This document shows, one piece after another, positions 56,002 through 63,359 of a stretch of DNA of 63,359 nt (positions are counted from its first letter, which is position 1; every line of letters starts with the position of its first letter). The notes below the pieces were generated by a model. The model searched no databases. It had not been told where the DNA came from and saw nothing but the letters and a program-made list of their open reading frames with translations. The stretch lies in the IMG/VR virus record IMGVR_UViG_3300023179_000108, positions 1 through 63,359 of that record, one strand, 5' to 3'. The position numbers were made by a program, and so were the translations under genes. This stretch comes from a virus.

Positions 56002-56238
56002 ATGCATAAATTATTAGATCTTATAAATGAAGCCAAAGAAGGACCCATTGAATACCCCGCTAACCATAAGCCAGGCATGCGTGTAACTAAGGGTGGTTCA
56101 ATGTGTGCTAACTGTGAGTATTGGGTTGAGAAAGGTAACTTATGTAATAACAAATATTGGTTAAAATGGAGAAATGGTGATGCTAAAATACCTGCTCCTG
56201 CAGATGAATACTGCTGTAACTGGTGGCATGCAAAATAA
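56002..56238 (+). CDS. Cys-rich HiPIP-like protein with leader, 78 aa
   Basis: Leader MHKLLDLINEAKEG, then MCANCEYWVEKGNLCNNKYW and APADEYCCNWW: five Cys in an order like high-potential iron-sulfur proteins, as seen in several phage families. It may bind an iron-sulfur cluster or zinc. The leader suggests head localisation. Confidence 0.65.
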   Translation: MHKLLDLINEAKEGPIEYPANHKPGMRVTKGGSMCANCEYWVEKGNLCNNKYWLKWRNGDAKIPAPADEYCCNWWHAK

Positions 56239-56244
56239 TATTTT

Positions 56245-56907
56245 ATGAAAGTAACACAAGTACCCTTTTCAGCTGATCAATACATTAAAGAAGAACATAA
56301 AAAAACTCAAATATACCTCCATCACACTGCAGGTAATGCAAATCCAATTGCTGTTTTTAATGATTGGGGAGCAAATAAAGAAAGAATAGCAACATGCGTT
56401 ACTATAGGTGGAAAACCGGGTGTTAGTAAAGGATGGATAGACGGAGAAGTAGCTCAAGGATTTAGCTCTAAGTATTGGGCTTATCATTTAGGTCTTAAAG
56501 AATCTACATTTCAAAAATATGGAATAACATATAGATCGTTAGATAAAACTTCAATTGGAATTGAAATATGTAATTGGGGTCAATTAACATATAAGAATGG
56601 TAAGTTTTTTAATTATGTTAATAGAGAAGTCCCTAAAGATGAAGTAGTAGAATTACCTGTTGCTCATCGTGGATTTAAATTTTACCATGCTTATACAGAT
56701 GCTCAAATAGCAACTGTACAAGAATTACTCACATCATGGAAAAACCACTATAATATCCCTATCCATTATAACCCAGACATTTGGGATATAACGCCTAGAG
56801 CGTTAAGAGGTGAGCCCGGAGTATACACTCATAACTCAGTTAGAATAGATAAAGTGGATGTATCACCACAACCAAGATTAATTGAAATGCTTAAATCATT
56901 ACCATAA
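56245..56907 (+). CDS. N-acetylmuramoyl-L-alanine amidase (Amidase_2)
   Basis: 220 residues. IYLHHTAGNANP (His26/His27), WAYHLGLKE, SIGIEICNWG and KFYHAYTDAQIATVQELL are the blocks of zinc amidases that split the stem peptide from muramic acid. No signal peptide. This is the third peptidoglycan hydrolase in the window; as it lies in the late cluster it may be virion-associated. Overlaps the next ATG. Confidence 0.88.
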   Translation: MKVTQVPFSADQYIKEEHKKTQIYLHHTAGNANPIAVFNDWGANKERIATCVTIGGKPGVSKGWIDGEVAQGFSSKYWAYHLGLKESTFQKYGITYRSLDKTSIGIEICNWGQLTYKNGKFFNYVNREVPKDEVVELPVAHRGFKFYHAYTDAQIATVQELLTSWKNHYNIPIHYNPDIWDITPRALRGEPGVYTHNSVRIDKVDVSPQPRLIEMLKSLP

Positions 56908-57542
56908 TGGAAAATAAAGAATTATTAATCGAAGACTGTGGATGTAATGGTCCTCAACTCATAAACGAATCTAAAGGTATGATATTATCTGAAGGTTTAA
57001 TATACCATCTTAAAGAAGGTAGAATGTTAATTAATAACATATATCGTCCTTTATCTGAAAATTATTTTGCTTTATTTCGTGAAGCACGTGAATTATATAA
57101 TAAAGGATTACTTTCAGTAACCGAAGATGATGCTGAATTGTTAGAATCAAACATTGGTGAATTTGGAATATATAATGGTATAAGAGTACCTTTAGATTAT
57201 GTTATTAGCTTAGACGAGTTAATATCATTAACTGAGGCTAAAGAATTAAAAGAAGCAGATAAAAAGAAAAAAACACCTCCAATCGGTAAACCAAAACGTG
57301 GCGGTTCAAAGAAATTTTACGTTTATGTTCGCAAACCAGGTGGTGGAATTAAAAAAGTATCATTTGGTGATACAACAGGATTACGTGCTAAAATAAATAA
57401 TCCAAAAGCTAGACAAGCCTTTGCTAAAAGACACAAATGTGCTCAAGCTAAAGACAGAACAACAGCGCGTTATTGGAGTTGTAGGCTTCCCAGAATAGCA
57501 AAGTCTTTAGGTCTTAAAACTAATTATTCCGGTTATTGGTAA
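56907..57542 (+). CDS. conserved T4-like phage protein with basic C-terminal domain, 211 aa
   Basis: N-terminal half is acidic. C-terminal KRGGSKKFYVYVRKPGGGIK, KVSFGDTTGLRAKINNPKAR, QAFAKRHKC and ARYWSCRLPR are blocks I recall as highly conserved in marine T4-like phages (DUF5872-like). The basic domain may bind nucleic acid and could be packaged. Function unknown. Confidence 0.72.
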   Translation: MENKELLIEDCGCNGPQLINESKGMILSEGLIYHLKEGRMLINNIYRPLSENYFALFREARELYNKGLLSVTEDDAELLESNIGEFGIYNGIRVPLDYVISLDELISLTEAKELKEADKKKKTPPIGKPKRGGSKKFYVYVRKPGGGIKKVSFGDTTGLRAKINNPKARQAFAKRHKCAQAKDRTTARYWSCRLPRIAKSLGLKTNYSGYW

Positions 57543-57558
57543 GGAAATCGGCCTCCCC

Positions 57559-57569
57559 AATATTTATAG
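57559..57569 (+). promoter_or_regulatory. late-type promoter box
   Basis: AATATTTATAG upstream of 57581. Confidence 0.5.
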
Positions 57570-57580
57570 TAAATATAAAT

Positions 57581-58207
57581 ATGGCATACGTTTATCTTGT
57601 AACTAATATAATTAATAATAAAAAATATATTGGATCCTCTAGAAAAGAAAATATAGATCCTCATTATTTTGGAAGTGGTAAAAGAATAAGAAAAGCTTTA
57701 CAAAAATACGGTAAAGAAAATTTTAAAAAAGAAATACTGTGGGAAGGTAAAGGAGATGCTAGAGATATAGAAGCATATTGGTTAAAACATTTTGATGCTT
57801 CTTCTAATCCTCAATTTTATAATATGACTAATGATGCTAGAGGAAATGGATTTCATAAAGAAGAAACCAAAAAAACTGTTAGTGAAAAACTAACAGGAAG
57901 AAAATTTTCAAAAGAAATTTGCGAAAAAATATCTAAAGCAAAACTAGGTAAACCCAACCCCAAAAAAGGTAAATTAGACGGTCCTAAACCAGGAGTAACA
58001 GCTGCTCATAAAGGTAGAATTAGTCCTAATAAAGGTAAAGGAAAACAAGTAGCTTTATATACTGTTGAAGGAAAATATATTAAAACCTACTCTAATTACT
58101 ATGAATTAGCAATTGATTTACAAATAAACCCAGAAACAGTAAGATGTCAACTTATTGGGAAAGCACAAACTATTAAAAATAAACAATATAAAGCTGAATA
58201 TTTATAA
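57581..58207 (+). CDS. GIY-YIG homing endonuclease with NUMOD motifs
   Basis: 208 residues; start at 57581 after AAATATAAAT rather than 57536. YVYLVTN (3-9) and KYIGSS (15-20) give the GIY-YIG core. SEKLTGRKFSKEICEKISKA and later Lys-rich repeats are NUMOD3-type DNA-binding modules, and VALYTVEGKYIKTYSNYYEL looks like NUMOD1. Typical free-standing homing nuclease inserted between structural genes. Confidence 0.9.
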   Translation: MAYVYLVTNIINNKKYIGSSRKENIDPHYFGSGKRIRKALQKYGKENFKKEILWEGKGDARDIEAYWLKHFDASSNPQFYNMTNDARGNGFHKEETKKTVSEKLTGRKFSKEICEKISKAKLGKPNPKKGKLDGPKPGVTAAHKGRISPNKGKGKQVALYTVEGKYIKTYSNYYELAIDLQINPETVRCQLIGKAQTIKNKQYKAEYL

Positions 58208-58210
58208 TAT

Positions 58211-58471
58211 ATGAAGCCATACACCGACATTGAAACTACATCCGAATACACTATACGTGAATTCGATGAAAATATAGACCCTGTTGAATTGCTTTGGCAT
58301 CGCGACGATGAAAATCGTACAATAGAAATTATAGGAAAAACTAATTGGCAAGTACAACTTGACAATGAATTACCAACATCATTAAATAAGTCTATATTTA
58401 TACCAAGACACTGCTGGCATAGAGTAATTAAAGGTAGTGGTAAATTGCAATTAAAGATCTATAAATCGTGA
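58211..58471 (+). CDS. cupin-like small beta-barrel protein, 86 aa
   Basis: VELLWHRDDENRTIEIIGKT, NWQVQLDNELP, IFIPRHCWHRVIKGSGKLQL: a cupin-like pattern with His/Arg positions conserved in many T4-like phages. Function unknown. Its TGA overlaps the GTG start of the next gene. Confidence 0.72.
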   Translation: MKPYTDIETTSEYTIREFDENIDPVELLWHRDDENRTIEIIGKTNWQVQLDNELPTSLNKSIFIPRHCWHRVIKGSGKLQLKIYKS

Positions 58472-58887
58472 TCAAACTAACCGACATATTAAAAGAAATA
58501 CTATTAGAAGATCGCTGCAAACGCATTGCTGATCGCCGCTATAGTAAACCATCAGCATACAAATCAGGTGCTATTGTAAGATGTCGTAAAGGTGATATTT
58601 GGAAAGGAATTAAATCTGAAGCGTTTTTCATTGGTGAAGATGATATTGATCAACTAACTGAAAAACAAAAAGAAACTCTCCGCACCTGGTTTAAACGCAA
58701 AGGCGCTCCCGGCAAAACAGGCGGTTGGGTTGATTGTAATACATGCCGTGAAGTAGATGGGAAGAAAAAATGTAAACCATGCGGCAGACAAAAAGGTGAA
58801 AAACGAGCTAAATACCCATCATGTCGCCCAACACCATCACAATGTGGTGACCCAGGCAAAGGTAAATCATGGGGGAAAACAAAATAA
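58468..58887 (+). CDS. leader-bearing Cys-rich basic protein, 139 aa
   Basis: GTG start; GTG overlaps the upstream TGA. Leader MIKLTDILKEILLED, then AIVRCRKGDIWKG, LRTWFKRKGAPGKTGGWVDC, CKPCG and YPSCRPTPSQC. The Cys/Arg-rich half resembles DUF5872-type phage proteins, perhaps zinc-binding. Leader and basic character suggest a DNA-associated internal head protein (inference). Confidence 0.7.
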   Translation: MIKLTDILKEILLEDRCKRIADRRYSKPSAYKSGAIVRCRKGDIWKGIKSEAFFIGEDDIDQLTEKQKETLRTWFKRKGAPGKTGGWVDCNTCREVDGKKKCKPCGRQKGEKRAKYPSCRPTPSQCGDPGKGKSWGKTK

Positions 58888-58888
58888 T

Positions 58889-58898
58889 AATATTTATA
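58889..58898 (+). promoter_or_regulatory. late-type promoter box
   Basis: AATATTTATA upstream of 58918. Confidence 0.5.
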
Positions 58899-58917
58899 CA
58901 TATAAAACTATAATCAA

Positions 58918-59337
58918 ATGACAATTAATGAAATACGTCAAGCAGTTAGAGAAGTAATTGCTGAAGCAAAAGAAAAAGGACTACCCAAAAGTGGTGGTAA
59001 ATTAGTGCATCTTAAAAAAGAATTAAAGAGTTTAAAAGCAATGAAAGAATCATTAGCTCAATACTCAATTAATGAAAACATTAGCGAACCTGTAGTTGAG
59101 TTTGCTCATTTACAGCGCTTTGTTAATGAAATGGCTAAAATTAAAGCTGCTCATGGTAAATTAGCTGAAATGTTAGATAGTCAAATTACCGAAGTAGAAA
59201 GTAAAGTAACAGCTGAAACTCAAAAGATTAAAGAAATGATTGGTTTAGTTGAACCACAAGCTGAAGCTAAAAAGAAAAAATCAGCTAAGAAAAAAGAAGA
59301 ACCTAAAGAAGATAAGGAACCTAAAAAAGGCAAATAA
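58918..59337 (+). CDS. leader-bearing helical protein with Lys-rich tail, 139 aa
   Basis: TINEIRQAVREVIAEAKEKG leader-like helix, a long helical middle and a KKKKSAKKKEEPKED tail. Not recognised; the shape suits a scaffold-like or internal head protein. Stop and next ATG overlap by 1 nt. Confidence 0.65.
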   Translation: MTINEIRQAVREVIAEAKEKGLPKSGGKLVHLKKELKSLKAMKESLAQYSINENISEPVVEFAHLQRFVNEMAKIKAAHGKLAEMLDSQITEVESKVTAETQKIKEMIGLVEPQAEAKKKKSAKKKEEPKEDKEPKKGK

Positions 59338-59711
59338 TGGAAAACGCCATCATAGGTCAATTCGTTTCTGCTTTAATGGCGTCTCGTACGCAAGCTCATA
59401 TTTATCATCTTCAAACACCATCGTTTGCTGCTCATAAAGCATTAAATGAATACTACGATAATATTGTAGATATAATTGATGGGTTAGTTGAATCATATCA
59501 AGGTAAATATGGTATCATTACTGGTTATAGTAATGTAGCCTTACAAGAATATCAAAGTTGTGATGGTATTATTGCTTATTTCACTACATTATGTATGTTT
59601 GTTGAAAAAACTAGATCAATGATAACCCAAGATTCATACATTCAAAATCAAGTTGACGAAGTAGTAGCTGAAATTAATTCTTTACTTTACAAATTAAAAT
59701 ATTTAAAATGA
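59337..59711 (+). CDS. DUF5856-like helical protein, 124 aa
   Basis: [40 protein letters not shown] and ESYQGKYGI: a conserved helical block in T4-like environmental phages that looks like a four-helix, Dps/ferritin-like bundle. No activity known. Start and end overlap both neighbours. Confidence 0.72.
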   Translation: MENAIIGQFVSALMASRTQAHIYHLQTPSFAAHKALNEYYDNIVDIIDGLVESYQGKYGIITGYSNVALQEYQSCDGIIAYFTTLCMFVEKTRSMITQDSYIQNQVDEVVAEINSLLYKLKYLK

Positions 59712-60364
59712 TAAAATTACTTGACTTATTAGAGAAAAAAATGACTCCCGCTCAAAAGAAAAAGCGCGGGGAAATATTTGATAAACTCAAAGCATCAGGC
59801 ATGTCTGACGCTAAAGCAGGAGCTATTGCTACTTCTCGCGCTATGAGTGAAGATTTAGACCCTATAGGTCAAGAAGATGATGATATAAATAACGATGGTA
59901 AAGTTAATAAAACAGATAAATATTTAGCTGCTCGTCGTAAAGCAATATCTAAAGCAGTACAAAAAGAAAATCTAGATCCTGAAGAAATATGGTCTAATTT
60001 AAGTAATGAAAAAAGAGCAAAAATACTAAGAAAAGTAATTTATGGAGCAGAGAACATGCCTCTTTATAGATCATTAGCTGCAAACACGGCTACTTTAGAT
60101 AATCTATCTCCAAAAAATGTACAAAGCATATATAGCTATCTTATAAATAATACTTTAAATAAGTCTTTAAATGAAGGTGATCATGAAGTATCAATGGCCC
60201 AATCTAGTTTAAAAGCAATTGCTAAAGCAGCCCTTGAATTATCTCAAAAATTAGGAACAGTTGAACGTAACATACCTGGTTGGATTCAAGATCATATAGC
60301 TAAAGCTGAAAACTATATTGAGCAAGCAGCTCAAGGTTTTCATGAATTAAAAAACGATGAATAA
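59708..60364 (+). CDS. leader-bearing protein with EF-hand-like motif, 218 aa
   Basis: Leader [36 protein letters not shown], an EF-hand/dockerin-like [20 protein letters not shown] (near 57-76) that may bind calcium, and a C-terminal helical block [20 protein letters not shown] conserved in T4-like phages. Probably internal to the head or core. Confidence 0.7.
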   Translation: MIKLLDLLEKKMTPAQKKKRGEIFDKLKASGMSDAKAGAIATSRAMSEDLDPIGQEDDDINNDGKVNKTDKYLAARRKAISKAVQKENLDPEEIWSNLSNEKRAKILRKVIYGAENMPLYRSLAANTATLDNLSPKNVQSIYSYLINNTLNKSLNEGDHEVSMAQSSLKAIAKAALELSQKLGTVERNIPGWIQDHIAKAENYIEQAAQGFHELKNDE

Positions 60365-60878
60365 ACAATTATTATTAGAAAAATACATTAAAGTTGCTGT
60401 TCGCAAAGCTCTTGCTGAACAAGAAGAAAGAGAAAAGAAGGCAACTAAAGCTATGTATCTTGTATATCGCTTTCCCGGATTAAAGAAAGTTATGGAAGAT
60501 CTAATGTCTCCTACTTTTGGTCGTTTTATTAGCGATGTTAAAATAATAGCACCAAAACCAACTACGTTTACTGCTAAGTTAATAAACGAGCAAGATTTTA
60601 ATATTATATATGATGGTAAAAAGAATTTCACTGTTAAAGTAGCAGGGAAAAAATATAATATGCAAAACTTAGGCGAATTAGAAAGAGCACAACAAGCAAT
60701 CGCAAACGTGTTAGAATTAAATTATGCTATTGCTGAGGGAGAAGGTAAAGGAGCACCTGCTCCTGATGCTGGAGCCGAAGCATTTACTGCTACTTCAAGT
60801 GCTCCAGAAACAACACCAGCAGAAGAAACCCCACCAGCAGAAACACCAGCTGAAGAAACACCACCCGCTGAAGCCTAA
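60357..60878 (+). CDS. leader-like protein with Pro-Glu-rich tail, 173 aa
   Basis: [20 protein letters not shown] leader-like helix, a middle alpha/beta domain ([20 protein letters not shown]) and a C-terminal [20 protein letters not shown] low-complexity tail. Virion-associated by position. Not recognised. Confidence 0.65.
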   Translation: MNKQLLLEKYIKVAVRKALAEQEEREKKATKAMYLVYRFPGLKKVMEDLMSPTFGRFISDVKIIAPKPTTFTAKLINEQDFNIIYDGKKNFTVKVAGKKYNMQNLGELERAQQAIANVLELNYAIAEGEGKGAPAPDAGAEAFTATSSAPETTPAEETPPAETPAEETPPAEA

Positions 60879-60881
60879 ACA

Positions 60882-61946
60882 ATGACAGTTACTGATATAC
60901 TTACAGAATGGTCTTATAGATGCCCAGATGGTATAGTTGATTTAAAGGATCCTATTAAAATAAACATATTGAATGAAATACTAAAAGAAATAGGATTTCA
61001 AGAAACTATAGAAGAAGCTATGTCACCTAGAAAAGAAGCCATAGACATTTTAATAAGTAAATATAAAAATGAATTAGGCCCTCATAGTCGTCCTGGACGA
61101 ATAAAAAATATAGGTAATAAACTAACACCTGACGAATTCAAAAAAAGAATAGAAAATACAGATGTATTTAATAATCCTAAAGTAGAAAAAATAGACGCTG
61201 GCGATTCTAGAAATCCAAGCATGAGTAATCCTGCATTTAAATTTGAATATAAAGGTCAAAACATAATAATTGTTTTAGGAAGAGAAGCTCCTGGTCTAGA
61301 AGCTGAAAAGCAACAAGTAGATAAAATAAACAGTTTTATTCAAAGTATTGAAGGTGGAATAAATATAAAAATAAAGGATAAAATATACTATAATATCAAA
61401 TCAGCTAAACTTGATCTTAAAAATAAACACGCTGATATAATATTAGAAGGGGATGAAAATATTTATATTCAATATAAAGATGCCAACGAAGCAGATGAAT
61501 TTCAACAGTATTCTGGTATAGAAAAATTTAAAAGTGAAACTATTGTTAGGGACTTTATAGATGAAGTTCCTTCTAGCGGAGTAAAAAAAGGTGAAATGTA
61601 TAAAAGAAAAATTCCAAAAGGTAATTTATACAATCGGGGTATATTTGGAATTGGTAATTCTGAAGGAGATAAAGTTCAAATAGTATGTATAGGACCTATA
61701 CAAATAGAAAAAGAAGGTAATTATTACACTATAAAAGGAAGTACTGTTACTTTAATAGATGGAAGCCCAATTCCTGAAGATTATCAACCTTACTTAGGAG
61801 CAAGATATGCTTCTGATAGAAATCAAGAAGATAAAAGCCATACCCGATTTGGAATATACCCAGAAAAATATATTAAAAAGTTTAAAAATCCAACACAAGA
61901 AGAACCAACACTAGAAGAAATACTTTTTTCTTTAAGGGCAAAATAA
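60882..61946 (+). CDS. nuclease-like protein with conserved phage N-terminus, 354 aa
   Basis: TVTDILTEWSYRCPDGIVDL is a conserved N-terminal block of T4-like phage proteins, followed by another leader-like helix (INILNEILKEIG). The middle has KHADIILEGDENIYIQYKDA: Asp, then a strand with Gln-x-Lys, compatible with a PD-(D/E)XK-type site; this is tentative. The C-terminal part is a beta domain. Its last codons overlap the duplicated promoter at 61937. Confidence 0.6.
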   Translation: MTVTDILTEWSYRCPDGIVDLKDPIKINILNEILKEIGFQETIEEAMSPRKEAIDILISKYKNELGPHSRPGRIKNIGNKLTPDEFKKRIENTDVFNNPKVEKIDAGDSRNPSMSNPAFKFEYKGQNIIIVLGREAPGLEAEKQQVDKINSFIQSIEGGINIKIKDKIYYNIKSAKLDLKNKHADIILEGDENIYIQYKDANEADEFQQYSGIEKFKSETIVRDFIDEVPSSGVKKGEMYKRKIPKGNLYNRGIFGIGNSEGDKVQIVCIGPIQIEKEGNYYTIKGSTVTLIDGSPIPEDYQPYLGARYASDRNQEDKSHTRFGIYPEKYIKKFKNPTQEEPTLEEILFSLRAK

Positions 61947-61998
61947 ACTTCGTACTTTTAAAGCATGAATATATTTTATATCAACCACGATCCAATCT
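61937..61998 (+). repeat. direct repeat copy A: promoter plus gene start
   Basis: GGCAAAATAAACTTCGTACT through ATGAATATATTTTATATCAA to CCAATC; matches 62997-63059 apart from a few bases. Confidence 0.9.
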
Positions 61999-62003
61999 TG
62001 TAA
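61965..62003 (+). pseudogene. 12-codon duplicated start of the 63025 gene
   Basis: Reads MNIFYINHDPIL then stops, against MNIFYINQDPII at 63025. A cut-off copy lying 1 nt ahead of the ART gene; may act as a translated leader. Confidence 0.8.
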
Positions 62004-62004
62004 G

Positions 62005-62994
62005 ATGATTAAATTGATAGATATATTAAAAGAAGGAATATTTGGAGATTACTTGTTTGCAGATGAAAAATCTGGGGTAGAATATGGACTTTACGATAAA
62101 GAATTAGAAAAAGATACTCCTGAAGAATATAAACTATTTCAAGATTTAAAGTTATATGCTGCAGGCGGAGATTTTGAGGATATTAGTTTAGATAAACATG
62201 CTAGTTTATTAAAACAACTTAAAAAAGAATACCCTTCTTTTATTAAAACAAATTTATCTCCTGAAGATTACATATATAGAGGTACAGTTATTTTTAAAGA
62301 TAAATTAATTGATTTAATAAAAGAAAAAAAAATCATAAAAAATAAAGCATCTTATACTGTTTCTAATATTCCATACACTTCTAAAAAAATAATATCATCA
62401 TGGTCTTCTAATTTCTTTGCAGCTCATGATTTTGCTTATGAAACTCTTTTAAGAAAAAAAAATAATAACTTTATCCCTGCAGTTTTAAGAGTTAAAGTAA
62501 AAGAAGCAGATGTTTATTTTAAAGATGATTTTTTTGTAAAAATAAGTGATAATCAAGAATGGGAAGTTTTAAATATGAAACAACCTATAAATGTGGATAT
62601 GGTAATTCAAAGAAGAGATATCAATAATATAAAAATACGAGATAAAAATGAACTTTCTTTTGCAGAAGAATTAGCTATAAAAAGAATTAAAGATTATATA
62701 AAACAACCTGATTATTATTTATATATTAGTAATCTTCCTATTAATGAAATACCAAAAGAATTAAAGTTAGTAAAAGATGATTTTTTTGCTGATAATACTC
62801 CTATAAAATCATTACCTGATAATTTAGAAGTACAGGGAGATTTATATTTAAGATACTCTGCTATTAATATTTTACCTAAAAATCTAAAAGTTAAAGGAAA
62901 TTTAAATTTAGAAGGTACCCCTTTATCTAAAAAATATTCTCAAGAAGAACTAAAAAAATTACTTCCTGGTGTTGGAGGAGAAATTATAACTTAG
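62005..62994 (+). CDS. ADP-ribosyltransferase-like protein with leader and leucine-rich-like repeats, 329 aa
   Basis: Leader MIKLIDILKEG, then EGIFGDYLFAD (shared with the 53676 protein). ART pattern: YIYRGT (Arg92), SSWSSNFFAAHDFAYETLL (Ser132-Trp-Ser134) and QEWE (Glu185, Glu187), fitting the R-S-E class. Residues 238-305 are leucine-rich-like repeats (LPINEIPKELKLV, IKSLPDNLEVQGDLYLR, INILPKNLKVKGNLNLEGTP), which could bind a host target. T4 Alt is a packaged ART that modifies host RNA polymerase; a similar role is inference. The gene is flanked by a direct repeat. Confidence 0.75.
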   Translation: MIKLIDILKEGIFGDYLFADEKSGVEYGLYDKELEKDTPEEYKLFQDLKLYAAGGDFEDISLDKHASLLKQLKKEYPSFIKTNLSPEDYIYRGTVIFKDKLIDLIKEKKIIKNKASYTVSNIPYTSKKIISSWSSNFFAAHDFAYETLLRKKNNNFIPAVLRVKVKEADVYFKDDFFVKISDNQEWEVLNMKQPINVDMVIQRRDINNIKIRDKNELSFAEELAIKRIKDYIKQPDYYLYISNLPINEIPKELKLVKDDFFADNTPIKSLPDNLEVQGDLYLRYSAINILPKNLKVKGNLNLEGTPLSKKYSQEELKKLLPGVGGEIIT

Positions 62995-62996
62995 AA

Positions 62997-63059
62997 GGCA
63001 AAATATTTTTTATACTTTTAAAGTATGAATATATTTTATATCAATCAAGACCCAATCAT
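62997..63059 (+). repeat. direct repeat copy B: promoter plus gene start
   Basis: GGCAAAATATTTTTTATACT through ATGAATATATTTTATATCAA; the probable original copy, since the gene behind it is intact. Confidence 0.9.
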
Positions 63060-63359
63060 CGCAGCACAACAATTAGCCGATGACCACATTCGCAAAATGC
63101 AAATCGAATCAGCTCAAATGTGCTGTACAACACATTGGGCAGTAGGTTCACAAGCACCATATAAACGTGCTCATTTTAATCATCCCTCAACAATTTGGAC
63201 TCGCCAATCAATTCAACACTATCGTTGGCTTGTACAACATGGTCTTGAAATTTGTAATGAATTTACAAAACGTTATGGTAAACACCATAAAACACAAAAT
63301 GTACTTGAATGGTGTCGTGACAATGAACCTAATATACCTGATAATGGATTTACTCCTCC
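63025..63359 (+). CDS. conserved phage protein of unknown function, 3' end outside the window
   Basis: 111 codons visible. MNIFYINQDPIIAAQQLADD, HIRKMQIESAQM, FNHPSTIWTRQSIQHYRWLV and KRYGKHHKT are blocks of a family common in large phages, where the first residues and the His/Trp positions are conserved. I do not know its function. The promoter is early-type (GGCAAAATA, TACTTTTA). Confidence 0.75.
   Translation, partial: MNIFYINQDPIIAAQQLADDHIRKMQIESAQMCCTTHWAVGSQAPYKRAHFNHPSTIWTRQSIQHYRWLVQHGLEICNEFTKRYGKHHKTQNVLEWCRDNEPNIPDNGFTP

Noticed and set aside
1-63359. Stop-codon reassignment
   Set aside because: Large genes such as the 1522-codon structural gene and the primase read through in the standard code, and TAA, TAG and TGA all end credible genes.
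1-63359. Insertion sequences or an integrase
   Set aside because: No transposase, integrase or terminal inverted repeats were recognised; mobility here seems to be by homing nucleases and short direct repeats.

Overview
The window reads as part of a large, AT-rich tailed-phage (T4-like myovirus) genome whose host is probably a Bacteroidetes/Flavobacteriia bacterium. The T4-like part rests on a late sigma factor of the gp55 type, gp25- and gp6-type baseplate wedge proteins, a spike/hub protein, a very large structural protein, a DnaG/gp61-like primase and a packed late cluster. The host guess rests on translation leaders that are A-rich with no Shine-Dalgarno sequence (typically AAAATTAAAAGTTATG), on -7 boxes of the TAnnTTTG type, and on families typical of these phages.

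Layout. 0-6.6 kb: an HNH-like gene, five canonical tRNAs (Pro, Ser, Met, Thr, Arg), a 156-nt tRNA-like RNA, a phage-encoded tmRNA, the only reverse-strand gene (GH19 endolysin), a secreted GH73 hydrolase, a secreted NUC1-type nuclease, and a run of small membrane proteins that looks like a holin/spanin cassette. 6.7-19.9 kb: small genes of mostly unknown function, with thymidylate synthase, a glycosyltransferase, a metallophosphoesterase and a DUF932 protein. 20-31.6 kb: a dense accessory region of very small genes. Most stand behind their own copy of one promoter (GGCAAAATAA, a short spacer, then TATATTTA). Interspersed are AT-hook proteins, a tRNA-Leu, and a family of tRNA-like elements that share acceptor and T arms but have oversized or collapsed centres. 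31.85-32.17 kb: a GC-rich, hairpin-forming non-coding boundary. 32-49 kb: the late sigma factor and the baseplate, tail and adhesin genes. 49-63.4 kb: a mixture of replication genes (primase, RecB-like nuclease), GIY-YIG endonucleases, surface-modification-like genes, an amidase, and many proteins that begin with a short amphipathic leader related to M-I-K-L-x-D-I-L-K-E.

The most interesting idea is that these leaders mark proteins carried inside the head, as the capsid-targeting sequences of T4 internal proteins do. The leader-bearing or neighbouring proteins include a kinase-like protein, a metallopeptidase fused to an ADP-ribosyltransferase (ART) domain, a second ART with leucine-rich-like repeats, a nuclease-like protein and several small basic or Cys-rich proteins. 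Together they could be a set of injected effectors analogous to T4 Alt and the internal proteins. The second ART gene lies between two copies of the same promoter plus gene start, which suggests recent insertion as a cassette.

Transcription seems to use two promoter classes: an early/middle class with the GGCAAAATAA upstream element, and a late class made of a lone AATATTTATA-type box, presumably read with the gp55-like sigma factor. All functional statements come from reading motifs by eye; no database search or structure prediction was run.
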